This document shows, one piece after another, positions 53,056-61,522 of a stretch of DNA of 64,000 bases. Position 1 is the stretch's first letter, and the number at the start of each line of letters is the position of its first letter. The stretch comes from Marinobacter vinifirmus (lineage in GTDB: Bacteria; Pseudomonadota; Gammaproteobacteria; Pseudomonadales; Oleiphilaceae), in NCBI RefSeq assembly GCF_002258215.1, contig NZ_NEFY01000001.1, forward strand, positions 310,001 through 374,000, in the 5' to 3' direction. Under the pieces are notes generated by a model. That model saw only the letters and a program-made list of their open reading frames with translations. It ran no database searches and was not told the DNA's origin. A program made the translations under genes and the position numbers.

Positions 53056-54459
53056 ATGAATTCCGAACAGATCATTGCTTCCCTTAAAGAGCTGGTGGCT
53101 ACCGGCGACGCTCCGGGCAAGGTTCTGACCGATCCGGCCGACCTGGACTCCTATGGCAAGGACTGGACCAAAATCCATCCGCCCAAGCCCCTGGCGATCG
53201 TGCTGCCGAAGACCACCGAGCAGGTGCAGGCTGTGGTGAAGTTTGCCAACGAGCACAAGGTGGCCCTGGTGCCTTCCGGCGGACGTACCGGCCTGAGCGC
53301 CGGCGCCGTTGCCGCCAACGGCGAGGTGGTAGTGGCGTTCGATAACATGAACCAGATCCTGGAATTCAATGCCAGCGACCGCACGGTACGTTGTCAGTCG
53401 GGCGTGGTGACCGAACAGCTGCAGAACTTCGCCGAGGAAAACGGCCTGTACTACCCGGTGGACTTCGCCTCTGCCGGTTCCAGCCAGCTGGGCGGCAACC
53501 TGTCTACCAACGCCGGCGGCATCAAGGTGATCCGCTACGGCATGAGCCGCGACTGGGTAGCCGGCCTGAAAGTGGTCACCGGCAAGGGCGATATCCTGGA
53601 CCTGAACAAGGACCTGGAAAAGAACAACACCGGCTACGACCTGCGCCACCTGTTTATTGGCGCCGAGGGCACCCTGGGCTTCATTACCGAAGCCACCATG
53701 AAGCTTACCCGCCAGCCGGATAACCTCACGGTACTGGTGCTGGGCCTGGGCGACCTGACCAACACCATGGACGTGCTGCAGAAGTTCCAGAGCAAGCTGG
53801 ACCTGACCGCCTACGAATTTTTCTCCCACCAGGCGATGAACCACGTACTGGCCCACGGTCAGGTACAGGCCCCGTTCGAGACCGAAGCGCCGTACTACGC
53901 GCTGCTGGAATTCGAGGCGGTTTCGGACCAGGTCATGGACGATGCCATGTCACTGTTCGAACACTGCGTAGAAGAAGGCTGGGTACTGGACGGCGTAATC
54001 AGCCAGAGCGAAACCCAGGCCCAGAACCTGTGGCAGCTGCGGGAGCGGATTTCCGAGTCCATAGCCCCGCGTATTCCCTACAAGAACGACGTTTCTGTGG
54101 TGGTCTCGAAGGTGCCGGGCTTCCTGCAGGAAATCGACGACGTCGTCACCGAACACTACCCGGACTTCGAAATCATCTGGTTCGGGCACATCGGCGACGG
54201 CAACCTGCACCTGAACATCCTGAAGCCGAAAGACATGGCCAAGGAAGACTTCTTCGAGAAGTGCCAGCAGGTGAACAAGTGGGTGTTCGAGATTGTCGAG
54301 CGTTACCAGGGCAGTGTGTCTGCCGAGCACGGCGTGGGCATGACCAAGAAGCCCTACCTGCATTACACCCGCAGCGAGGCGGAAATCGCCTATCTTAAAG
54401 GTATCAAGCAGGTGTTCGACCCCAACGGTATCATCAACCCGGGCAAGATCTTCGACTGA
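53056..54459 (+). CDS. D-2-hydroxyglutarate dehydrogenase-type FAD oxidoreductase
   Basis: The 467-residue flavoprotein has a PCMH FAD-binding domain (about 45-225, with PSGGRTGLSAGA and FASAGSSQLGGNLSTNAGG) and a C-terminal FAD-oxidase domain whose metal ligands appear in GHIGDGNLHLN and AEHGVGMTKK. It resembles the Pseudomonas D2HGDH that recycles D-2-hydroxyglutarate made by SerA. Its position divergent from serA, 185 bp apart, supports this. The stop overlaps the sirtuin start. Confidence 0.9.
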   Translation: MNSEQIIASLKELVATGDAPGKVLTDPADLDSYGKDWTKIHPPKPLAIVLPKTTEQVQAVVKFANEHKVALVPSGGRTGLSAGAVAANGEVVVAFDNMNQILEFNASDRTVRCQSGVVTEQLQNFAEENGLYYPVDFASAGSSQLGGNLSTNAGGIKVIRYGMSRDWVAGLKVVTGKGDILDLNKDLEKNNTGYDLRHLFIGAEGTLGFITEATMKLTRQPDNLTVLVLGLGDLTNTMDVLQKFQSKLDLTAYEFFSHQAMNHVLAHGQVQAPFETEAPYYALLEFEAVSDQVMDDAMSLFEHCVEEGWVLDGVISQSETQAQNLWQLRERISESIAPRIPYKNDVSVVVSKVPGFLQEIDDVVTEHYPDFEIIWFGHIGDGNLHLNILKPKDMAKEDFFEKCQQVNKWVFEIVERYQGSVSAEHGVGMTKKPYLHYTRSEAEIAYLKGIKQVFDPNGIINPGKIFD

Positions 54460-55136
54460 TGCAAGAGCACATCGTAGTACTCACCGGCGCTGGCATCAGC
54501 GCCGAAAGCGGCCTCTCCACCTTCCGTGACAACGGCGGGTTGTGGGAGCAGCACAGTGTGTACGACGTAGCCACGCCGGAGGCGTTCGAACGCAACCGTG
54601 ACCTGGTGTTACGGTTCTACAACGAACGCCGCCGGCAGTTGCTGTCGGTCCAGCCGAACCCTGCCCACCGCCTGCTAGCCGAACTGGAAAACCGCTACCG
54701 GGTTACCGTAGTCACCCAGAACGTGGATGACCTGCACGAGCGGGGCGGCTCCTCCAACGTGATCCACCTTCACGGTGAACTCAGCAAGGCACGCAGCTCG
54801 GTTAACCCCGAGCTGATCTACGATATCGGGTACAGCGACATCAAGCCCGGTGACACCTGTGATCTGGGGGCCCAGCTTCGCCCGCACATTGTCTGGTTCG
54901 GTGAGGAAGTACCGATGCTGGATGCCGCTGCAGAAGTGGTGCGCACGGCAGACCAGTTACTGATTGTAGGGACATCGCTGCAGGTGTATCCGGCGGCCGG
55001 GCTGGTCTATGAAGTGGATATCGATGTGCCCATCACAGTGATCGACCCGGGCGAGCCGGCCTCGGTTTCACGTGCCAGAGTGATCCGGAAAGGCGCCAGC
55101 GATGGCTTGAATGAGTGGGTCAGAATGTTGGGCTAG
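54459..55136 (+). CDS. Zinc-less-looking NAD-dependent sirtuin deacylase
   Basis: The 225-residue sirtuin has GAGISAESGLSTFRDNGG, TQNVDDLHERGG, the catalytic HLHGE, and GTSLQVYPAAGL. YNERRR carries the Tyr-x-x-Arg pair associated with desuccinylase/demalonylase activity in CobB/SIRT5 types. The four zinc-binding cysteines are absent: only one Cys remains in the region between HLHGE and LRPHIVWFGE. It probably removes acyl groups from protein lysines in the cytoplasm. It overlaps the D2HGDH gene by one base (TGATG). Confidence 0.9.
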   Translation: MQEHIVVLTGAGISAESGLSTFRDNGGLWEQHSVYDVATPEAFERNRDLVLRFYNERRRQLLSVQPNPAHRLLAELENRYRVTVVTQNVDDLHERGGSSNVIHLHGELSKARSSVNPELIYDIGYSDIKPGDTCDLGAQLRPHIVWFGEEVPMLDAAAEVVRTADQLLIVGTSLQVYPAAGLVYEVDIDVPITVIDPGEPASVSRARVIRKGASDGLNEWVRMLG

Positions 55137-55152
55137 CACCCATGTTGGGAGT

Positions 55153-55264
55153 GCTGCTATGGGGAAGGCTTTCCAAAACTGTGCGGAGCCATGGATGGCG
55201 GAGCCCAAGCGTCACATGGATGTGCCGCAAGGAGCGTGTTTTGGAAAGCCTTCCCCATAGCAGC
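55153..55264 (+). repeat. Palindromic repeat, copy F
   Basis: Perfect 27-nt arms at 55153-55179 and 55238-55264 enclose a 58-nt core with GCCATGGATGGC and CACATGGATGTG hairpins. The core is the reverse complement of copy A's with only a few changes. It fills the gap between the convergent sirtuin and ABC1 genes, 49.9 kb from copy A. Confidence 0.88.
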
Positions 55265-55305
55265 GCTGTGCTCCATAGTTGGCCCTCCCCGACAGGACTC
55301 TTGCC

Positions 55306-56610
55306 TCAACCTCGGAGGTATTTCTCCAGTTCACTTCTGAATGCTGCCTGAACACCTAAGCGTTTCAACATCCAGTAATGCCCGGCAATCATTCGGTCAA
55401 TAAAGATACTTTCCACTGGCGGCTTGAAGTAATCCAGATACTTGAACACCGTACTGGTTTTCGCCGCGACGTGCTTGTGGATGTCTGCCTCGGCAAAGTC
55501 ATAGGGTTCATCATTCAGGAACGGGATGATCAGAATGTCCCGCCACATGGCGTAATAAGCCTCATCGACCGCCGGCTGGTTGTCCACGCGGGCGCCCAAA
55601 TCAATCAGGTACTCGTCGAGTGCCTGGTAGTCCTCGTCCAGAGCCGCGATCAGAGCCTTACGGTACGCCTCTACAATCTCCGGCTTCAGTTTCTTCACGC
55701 AGCCAAAGTCATACATGATGATGGTGCCATCCGGCCGGTAGGCGAAGTTCCCAGCGTGGGGGTCGCCGTGGATGCACTGGAAGCGGAACAGCTGGTCGGC
55801 CATGATGGTGAAGATTCGGTGGCCGATGTCGTTCAGGGTTTCCTGGCTGTAGCGTTCGGGTGTGACCTTGCTGACGTGGTCGCCCTCCACCAGCTCCAGG
55901 GTCAGAACCCGACGGGTGGAGTGGCTGTCGATCACTTCCGGAATCAGTACCCACGGCTGGTCTTTGTGGAAGTCGTGGAAGAGTTTCAGGTTGCGGGCTT
56001 CGTTTTCGTAATCCAGTTCTTCTTTCAGGCGCAGGCGGATTTCGCCGAACAGCTGGTCTACCGTTTCCTTCGGCATTCTCAAAAGGCCGCCCAGTTTCAG
56101 GGCCAGGCGCAGCTGTTTCAGGTCTGAATCGCAGGATTCGTCCACGCCAGGGTACTGGACCTTTACGATCACGTCAGTGCCGTCGTGCAGGCGGGCGCGG
56201 TGTACCTGGCCGATGGAGGCGGAGGCGTAGGGTGTTTCCTGAAGGTATTCGAACAACTCGCCCACCGGTTTGCCCAGTTCGCTTTCCACCTGTTCCAGAA
56301 TGACCTCGAAGGGCATGGGTGGGGCTTCTTTCTGGAGTTTTTCCAGCGCCTGGGAGAACTCCTTGGGCAGGAAGTCCTGGGTCTGGGAGGCAATCTGGCC
56401 CACTTTCATGACGGCGCCCTTGAGCTCACCCAGGGTATCGGCAATCTCGTCGGCCATGCGGGTGTAGCTTTCGCTGCGGGCGCTTTCGTCATCCACGGTG
56501 CGGAACATACGCCGTGCCCTTTGGCCAGCGTACTGGCCGGCCACCGAGGCGGTCATGCCGGCCAGTTTGAAGAATCGACCTGTGCGTGAGGTTACCGGTT
56601 TCTTCGCCAT
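55306..56610 (-). CDS. ABC1/UbiB-family atypical kinase
   Basis: The 434-residue protein has the ABC1 family motifs: KxGQ in [16 protein letters not shown], the Ala-rich loop [11 protein letters not shown], the [10 protein letters not shown] lysine, and [26 protein letters not shown] (key: [11 protein letters not shown]). Such ATPases support ubiquinone or lipid metabolism. It lacks a C-terminal membrane pair typical of UbiB, and is more like the predicted-unusual-kinase subfamily. A monocistronic minus-strand gene. Confidence 0.9.
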   Translation of the reverse strand: MAKKPVTSRTGRFFKLAGMTASVAGQYAGQRARRMFRTVDDESARSESYTRMADEIADTLGELKGAVMKVGQIASQTQDFLPKEFSQALEKLQKEAPPMPFEVILEQVESELGKPVGELFEYLQETPYASASIGQVHRARLHDGTDVIVKVQYPGVDESCDSDLKQLRLALKLGGLLRMPKETVDQLFGEIRLRLKEELDYENEARNLKLFHDFHKDQPWVLIPEVIDSHSTRRVLTLELVEGDHVSKVTPERYSQETLNDIGHRIFTIMADQLFRFQCIHGDPHAGNFAYRPDGTIIMYDFGCVKKLKPEIVEAYRKALIAALDEDYQALDEYLIDLGARVDNQPAVDEAYYAMWRDILIIPFLNDEPYDFAEADIHKHVAAKTSTVFKYLDYFKPPVESIFIDRMIAGHYWMLKRLGVQAAFRSELEKYLRG

Positions 56611-56668
56611 GGTGCTGGGTGTTCCCTGAAACTGATGATGTGCCTGAATATGCGTTCAGGCAGGCATT

Positions 56669-57331
56669 TCAGACCACTGTGGTTTCCACAAACAGCAGAT
56701 CTTCCAGTTCCAGCGACAGGGTCTGGCCGGATTCCAGCGGGCCAACGCCTTTCGGGGTTCCGGTCAGTACCACGTCCCCCGGTTGCAGGGTGAACTGGCT
56801 GCTCATGTGGGCAATCAGCGGTACGATGGGGTTCAGCATATCACGGGTGTCGCCGGTCTGTTGGCGCTGGCCGTTAATGTCCAGGGTGAAGTGAATGTTG
56901 TCCTTCGGAAGTTTGTCGGCGGGCACGAAAGGCGAGAGCGGGCAGGCGCCGTCAAAGGCCTTGGCCCGTTCCCAGGGCTGGCCCTTTTCCTTGAGCTTGC
57001 TTTGGATATCCCGAAGGGTCAGGTCCAGCGCCAGGCCGTATCCCAGAATGGCAGCTTCAGCTTCGCTCTCGGAGGCATGGGTGAGTGGGCGGCCGATGAG
57101 TACCGCGAGTTCGGTTTCAAAGTGCACCGCGCCCTGATTGCGAGGGAAATCCAGCGGGCGGGTAATATGAACCGCTGCTGTAGAGGGTTTGATAAACAGC
57201 AGCGGCTCGTCCGGCACCGGGTTATTCAGTTCCCGGGCGTGTTCGGCGTAGTTGCGACCAATGCACACGATCTTGCCAAGGGGCAGGTGAACGGGGGTAC
57301 CGTCTTTCCAGTGGTGCTGATAATCGGGCAT
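56669..57331 (-). CDS. Fumarylacetoacetate-hydrolase family protein
   Basis: The 220-residue protein is of the short YcgM/FAHD1 type, with KIVCIGRNYAEHARELNN at the start, metal-binding Glu residues in VHFETELAVLIG, ALDLTLRDIQ and the C-terminal GDVVLTGTPKGVGPL. Members hydrolyse acylpyruvates or decarboxylate oxaloacetate. It lies 21 bp after apt on the same strand. Confidence 0.92.
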   Translation of the reverse strand: MPDYQHHWKDGTPVHLPLGKIVCIGRNYAEHARELNNPVPDEPLLFIKPSTAAVHITRPLDFPRNQGAVHFETELAVLIGRPLTHASESEAEAAILGYGLALDLTLRDIQSKLKEKGQPWERAKAFDGACPLSPFVPADKLPKDNIHFTLDINGQRQQTGDTRDMLNPIVPLIAHMSSQFTLQPGDVVLTGTPKGVGPLESGQTLSLELEDLLFVETTVV

Positions 57332-57352
57332 GGTCGCCTCCTGTAACTGTGG

Positions 57353-57895
57353 TTATTCTCCGTCGAATGAACACACAGTATAAACCTGCAGGCCTTCTTC
57401 CTGCAGCTTGCGGGAGCCACCCAGATCCGGCAGGTCGATCATCGCGGCCACTTCCACAATTTCCGCACCAATGCGGCGGATCAGCCGGGTGGCGGCCAGC
57501 ATGGTGCCGCCGGTAGCGATCAGGTCGTCCACCAGCACCACTTTGTCGCCGGGCTTGAAGGCATCTTTGTGCAGTTCGACAGACGCGGTGCCGTATTCCA
57601 GCTCGTAGTCTTCCACCATGGTGTCGAACGGCAGCTTGCCTTTCTTGCGCACCAGCACCAGCGAGGCGTTCAGCTCATAGGCCAGGGCCGAGCCGATGAT
57701 GAAGCCGCGGGCGTCAACGGCGGCCACGGCATCAATATGCTGGCCGTGGTAGCGGTGTACAAAGGCATCAATCAGCTTTCGAAAAGCTGTTTTGTCCTGC
57801 AGCACCGTAGTGATGTCGCGGAATGACACACCCGGCTTGGGCCAGTCCGGTACGGTGCGGATAGCCTTTTTAATGCTTTCGGAAAAATAATCCAT
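57353..57895 (-). CDS. apt: Adenine phosphoribosyltransferase
   Basis: The 180-residue enzyme has the family start ([18 protein letters not shown]), [26 protein letters not shown], and the PRPP motif [15 protein letters not shown] near residue 123. It converts adenine and PRPP to AMP. It lies 22 bp after a purine permease gene, a natural salvage pair. Confidence 0.96.
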   Translation of the reverse strand: MDYFSESIKKAIRTVPDWPKPGVSFRDITTVLQDKTAFRKLIDAFVHRYHGQHIDAVAAVDARGFIIGSALAYELNASLVLVRKKGKLPFDTMVEDYELEYGTASVELHKDAFKPGDKVVLVDDLIATGGTMLAATRLIRRIGAEIVEVAAMIDLPDLGGSRKLQEEGLQVYTVCSFDGE

Positions 57896-57917
57896 AACTC
57901 ACCTGTGCGGGCCCGGC

Positions 57918-59216
57918 TTACGCCAGGTCCAGGAACATGAATTTCAGAACGAAGACGACGGCAATCACGGTGACGCTCCAGTTCAGGTCAGACCAGCGGC
58001 CGGCGAGGGCTTTCACCGCCACATAGGTGATGAAGCCAAGGGCAATGCCGTGGGCGATGGAGAACGTCAGCGGCATCATCAGGGCGGTCACGATAGCCGG
58101 TGCGGTGTCGGTGATGTCGTCCCAGTCGATCAGTTTCAGCCCGCTGGCCATCAGGCAGGCTACATACAGCAGGGCCGGAGCCGTGGCGTAGGGCGGGATC
58201 ACACTGGCAATGGGTGAGAACAGCAGGCAAGCCAGGAACAGCAGGGCGACCACAACTGCGGTCAGGCCGGTGCGGCCGCCGGCCGCGATACCGGCAGTGG
58301 ATTCCACGTAACTGGTGGTGGTGGATGTACCCAGTGCGGCGCCAGACATGGTGGCAACAGAGTCAGACATCAGGGCCCGGCCCAGGCGCGGCAGTTTGCC
58401 GTCTTTGTCCAGCAAACCGCCTTTCTGGGCCGCGCCCACCAGGGTGCCGGAGGTGTCGAACAGGTCTACAAACAGGAAGGCAAAGACCACGCTGATCATG
58501 CCAACGTTCAGGGCGCCGGCCAGGTCAAGTTGCATAAAGGTGGGGGCGATGCTCGGCGGTGCAGACACAATACCCTGATACTCCACCATGCCCAGCATCA
58601 TGGCGGCGGCGGTTATAGCAATAATGCCGATCATCACAGAACCGGTAATCTGGCGGAAAGAGAGCGCACAGATCAGTACAAAGCCGGCAAAGAACAGCAG
58701 GGCCTCCGGCACTTTCACGTCACCCAGGCTGACCAGCGTGGCAGGATGATCCACCACAATGCCGGCGTTCTTCAGGGCGATCAGGGCCAGGAAGAATCCG
58801 ATACCTGCGGAAATACCGAATCGCAGGGACAGGGGGATGGAATTGATGATCCATTCCCGCACCTTGAAAATGCTCAGCAGGAAGAACAGCAAGCCGGACA
58901 GGAACACTGCCCCCAGCGCCACCTGCCAGCTGTAACCCATGCTGCCGACCACGGTGAACGAGAAAAACGCGTTCAGGCCCATGCCCGGGGCAAGTGCGAT
59001 GGGGTAGTTGGCCCACAGGCCCATGATCAGTGTGCCGATGACCGCCGCCAGGCAGGTCGCCACGAACACGGCGCCGAAATCCATGCCGGTGGAAGAAAGT
59101 AGGCTGGGGTTGACCACGATAATGTAAGCCATGGTCAGGAAGGTGGTAATGCCCGCTACCACTTCTTTACGAACAGTAGTGCCGTGGGCCTGGAGTTGGA
59201 ACAGTCGTTCAAGCAT
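57918..59216 (-). CDS. Adenine/guanine permease, AzgA-type NCS2 family
   Basis: The 432-residue protein has 12-14 membrane helices and the AzgA-like signature REVVAGITTFLTMAYIIVVNP, APGMGLNAFFSF, FLFVDLFDTSGTLVGAA and GTSTTTSYVESTAGIAAGGRTGLTAVV. The ATG at 59216 gives the family start (MLERLFQLQAHGTTVRKE); the frame is open much further but is not family-like. It imports adenine or hypoxanthine, which apt downstream would use. Confidence 0.93.
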   Translation of the reverse strand: MLERLFQLQAHGTTVRKEVVAGITTFLTMAYIIVVNPSLLSSTGMDFGAVFVATCLAAVIGTLIMGLWANYPIALAPGMGLNAFFSFTVVGSMGYSWQVALGAVFLSGLLFFLLSIFKVREWIINSIPLSLRFGISAGIGFFLALIALKNAGIVVDHPATLVSLGDVKVPEALLFFAGFVLICALSFRQITGSVMIGIIAITAAAMMLGMVEYQGIVSAPPSIAPTFMQLDLAGALNVGMISVVFAFLFVDLFDTSGTLVGAAQKGGLLDKDGKLPRLGRALMSDSVATMSGAALGTSTTTSYVESTAGIAAGGRTGLTAVVVALLFLACLLFSPIASVIPPYATAPALLYVACLMASGLKLIDWDDITDTAPAIVTALMMPLTFSIAHGIALGFITYVAVKALAGRWSDLNWSVTVIAVVFVLKFMFLDLA

Positions 59217-59346
59217 GACGGGGGTCTGCCTCTCAGGATGCCTGGGTTGGAGTTTAAAATCTTTTGACGTGCGGAAATCGTGAACTGGGTGAAAAAACGG
59301 CAATGTTACCGGCTCACGGGCCTCAGGCCAAGGGATGATTGACAGT

Positions 59347-59964
59347 TCAGTGAGCCGCGTTATCTCTCTGTAGACGGATATCAAAACGCACGGCGGCCAT
59401 CCGCACAATGACAATAAATGACAGACCGATGGTCAGGGCCAGGGACTCGCTTTCCAGGAACCACTGGCAGACGAAATAGAGCCAGCAGCCGGCAAACGCG
59501 ATGGAGGCGTAGATCTGGTCTTTACGGAAGATAAACGGCACTTCGTTACACAGGGTGTCGCGCAGGGCGCCGCCGAAGCATCCGGTCATCACTCCCAGCA
59601 TGGACGCAATAAACCACGAATGCCCAAGATCCAGCGCCAGCTGGGCGCCGAGGATGGAGAAAATGCCCAGCCCGATGGCGTCTGGAAACACAATGCGGGA
59701 CTCTTTCAGGCTGTGGGCCCGGCTCCAGTAGCTGAACACAATTGCCATGGCCAGGATCAGGATCGGCTGCTCTTCGTGCTTGATCCAGTAAAGCGGGTGG
59801 TTGTCCATGATCAGGTCGCGCAGCGTGCCGCCACCCAGAGCGGTAATGAAACCGATGGCAAAGACCCCCACCGGATCCATGTTTTTCGAGCGCGCGACAA
59901 TCATGCCGGAAATGGCAAACGCCACAATGCCGATCATTTCAAGGGTGTAGATAATGTCGAACAT
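59347..59964 (-). CDS. TRIC/YicG-type cation-channel family protein (UPF0126)
   Basis: The 205-residue membrane protein has seven predicted helices in two UPF0126 repeats. The conserved GGGTLRDLIM and FGGALRDTLCNEVPFIF segments, each with GxxRD, mark the repeats, as in YicG. Bacterial homologues of TRIC channels conduct K+; related YicG is a glycine transporter, so the cargo is open. The start is ATG 59964 (MFDIIYTLEMIG). Confidence 0.92.
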   Translation of the reverse strand: MFDIIYTLEMIGIVAFAISGMIVARSKNMDPVGVFAIGFITALGGGTLRDLIMDNHPLYWIKHEEQPILILAMAIVFSYWSRAHSLKESRIVFPDAIGLGIFSILGAQLALDLGHSWFIASMLGVMTGCFGGALRDTLCNEVPFIFRKDQIYASIAFAGCWLYFVCQWFLESESLALTIGLSFIVIVRMAAVRFDIRLQRDNAAH

Positions 59965-60093
59965 GGCCGGCTCTGGGGCTGAGAATGGATGAAAAATGCA
60001 TTCAGAACGGGAGCGCGAAGCATAGCCGAAAATTCCCTGTGATTCATCCGGTCGATAACGCAAGGTGCTTGAAGTGGGAGGGCTCACGCGTTG

Positions 60094-60134
60094 TTATTAG
60101 CACGGCTAATAAAGTCCGATAAGCTAACTTTATT
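60094..60134. promoter_or_regulatory. Nested palindromic operator before the quinone oxidoreductase
   Basis: TTATTAGC-ACG-GCTAATAA (60094-60112) is a perfect 19-bp palindrome. AATAAAGT (60108-60115) and ACTTTATT (60127-60134) form a second overlapping dyad. Both sit in the divergent region between the TRIC-type gene and the quinone oxidoreductase. Confidence 0.55.
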
Positions 60135-60231
60135 TGCTTCATACCGGAACTCTGTTTAGCTTGATCTCCCTCAATAAAATACCGAACAACAACGGTGCCC
60201 CCTGTGTGCGGCGGCGCCATCAGGAGAGATC

Positions 60232-61212
60232 ATGAAAGCCATTCTGTGCAAAGAGTACGGCCCCGCCGAAACACTGGTCATCGAAGACGTACCCAGCCCG
60301 AAAATGGGCGACCGGGGCGTAAAAATCCGCGTGAAAGCCGCCGGCCTGAACTTTCCCGATACCCTGATCATTGAAGGCAAGTACCAGCTGCAGCCTCCCA
60401 TGCCGTTTTCCCCGGGCGGTGAGCTGGCGGGTGAAGTCATTGAAGTGGGCGACAAGGTTACCCGCTTCAAACCCGGCGACCGGGTAGCCGCCCTGACCGG
60501 CTTCGGCGCCTTTGCCGAGGAAGTCGTCGCCCCGGAATCCAACCTGCTGCCGGTACCGGACAACATGCCGGATGAAAAAGCCGCCGGCTTTATGATGGTG
60601 TACGGCACCTCCTACTATGCACTGAAACAGCGCGCAAACCTCCAGCCCGGCGAAACCCTTCTGGTGCTCGGCGCCAGCGGTGGCGTTGGCCTGGCAGCGG
60701 TGGAACTGGGCAAGGCCATGGGTGCGAAAGTGATTGCGGCGGCCAGCAGCTCCGAGAAGCTCCGCATCGCCAAGGATGCCGGTGCCGACGAGCTGATCAA
60801 CTACACCGACGAGCCCCTGAAAGATGCGGTGAAGAAGCTCACCAAGGGCAAAGGTGTGGACGTGATCTACGACCCGGTCGGCGGCGACTTCACCGAACAG
60901 GCCCTGCGCACCATGGCCTGGAACGGCCGCCACCTGATCATCGGCTTCGCCGCCGGCGATATCCCGAAAGTGCCGGCCAACCTGACGTTGTTGAAGGGCT
61001 GCTCGGTGGTTGGTGTGTTCTGGGGTGCCTTTACCCGCAACGAGCCGGAGGTGAGTGCACAGAACATGATGGAGTTGCTGCAGATGTACTCGGAGGGCAA
61101 AATCGACCCGAAGGTCAGCGAGGTGTTCGATTTCGAGCAATACGCGGAAGCCCTGGGCGCCCTGACAGGTCGTCGGGCTACCGGCAAGGTCGTGCTTCGT
61201 GTCGGGGCTTGA
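60232..61212 (+). CDS. NADPH:quinone oxidoreductase-like (zinc-independent MDR)
   Basis: The 326-residue MDR-family enzyme has GLNFPDTLIIEGKYQ near 38, SPGGELAGEVIEVGDKV, GASGGVGLAAVELGKAMGAKVIA (NADPH fold near 145) and TGRRATGKVVLRV at the C-terminus. There is no structural-zinc cysteine cluster, so it belongs with QorA-like reductases. It reduces quinones or enones. CAGGAGAG precedes the ATG. Confidence 0.92.
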   Translation: MKAILCKEYGPAETLVIEDVPSPKMGDRGVKIRVKAAGLNFPDTLIIEGKYQLQPPMPFSPGGELAGEVIEVGDKVTRFKPGDRVAALTGFGAFAEEVVAPESNLLPVPDNMPDEKAAGFMMVYGTSYYALKQRANLQPGETLLVLGASGGVGLAAVELGKAMGAKVIAAASSSEKLRIAKDAGADELINYTDEPLKDAVKKLTKGKGVDVIYDPVGGDFTEQALRTMAWNGRHLIIGFAAGDIPKVPANLTLLKGCSVVGVFWGAFTRNEPEVSAQNMMELLQMYSEGKIDPKVSEVFDFEQYAEALGALTGRRATGKVVLRVGA

Positions 61213-61259
61213 GTGGGTGCTTAACTTGGGCTCCTAGCCTGTTTGTTTCGGGGGTGTGC

Positions 61260-61365
61260 CCGGGTTGGGGCGCGCTTCCAAAAAACCGCTACAAGCACGT
61301 CCCTGTGCGCTTCTCTCCGGCCATCCATGGCCTCCGAAATTTTTTGGAAGCGCGCCCCAACCCGG
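61260..61365 (-). repeat. Palindromic repeat, copy G
   Basis: Perfect 26-nt arms at 61260-61285 and 61340-61365 enclose a 54-nt core, with GGCCATGGATGGCC then GCACAGGGACGTGC on the minus strand. It is flanked by TAGCCTG (61235) and CAGGCTA (61489), a 261-bp composite, and by AGGCTAGGGCCGAAA (61490-61504), also found beside copy E. It occupies most of the 310-bp gap between convergent qor-like and acyl-CoA synthetase genes. Confidence 0.87.
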
Positions 61366-61379
61366 ACTTTCAGCCTACG

Positions 61380-61431
61380 AGTAATAGTCAGTAAGCTGAT
61401 TGCCGCAAAGGTGAGTTTTTTGACTATTACT
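61380..61431. repeat. Perfect 11-bp inverted repeat beside copy G
   Basis: AGTAATAGTCA (61380-61390) and TGACTATTACT (61421-61431) pair perfectly with a 30-nt spacer. It lies inside the TAGCCTG/CAGGCTA boundaries of the composite, but is not shared by the other copies. Confidence 0.6.
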
Positions 61432-61522
61432 GCGAAGTTGGATTGGCGTCTGGGAGGCATGCCCCACAGACGCGCCCCCCAAAACCAACAGGCTAGGGCC
61501 GAAAACAGGCCCCAACTCAGGG

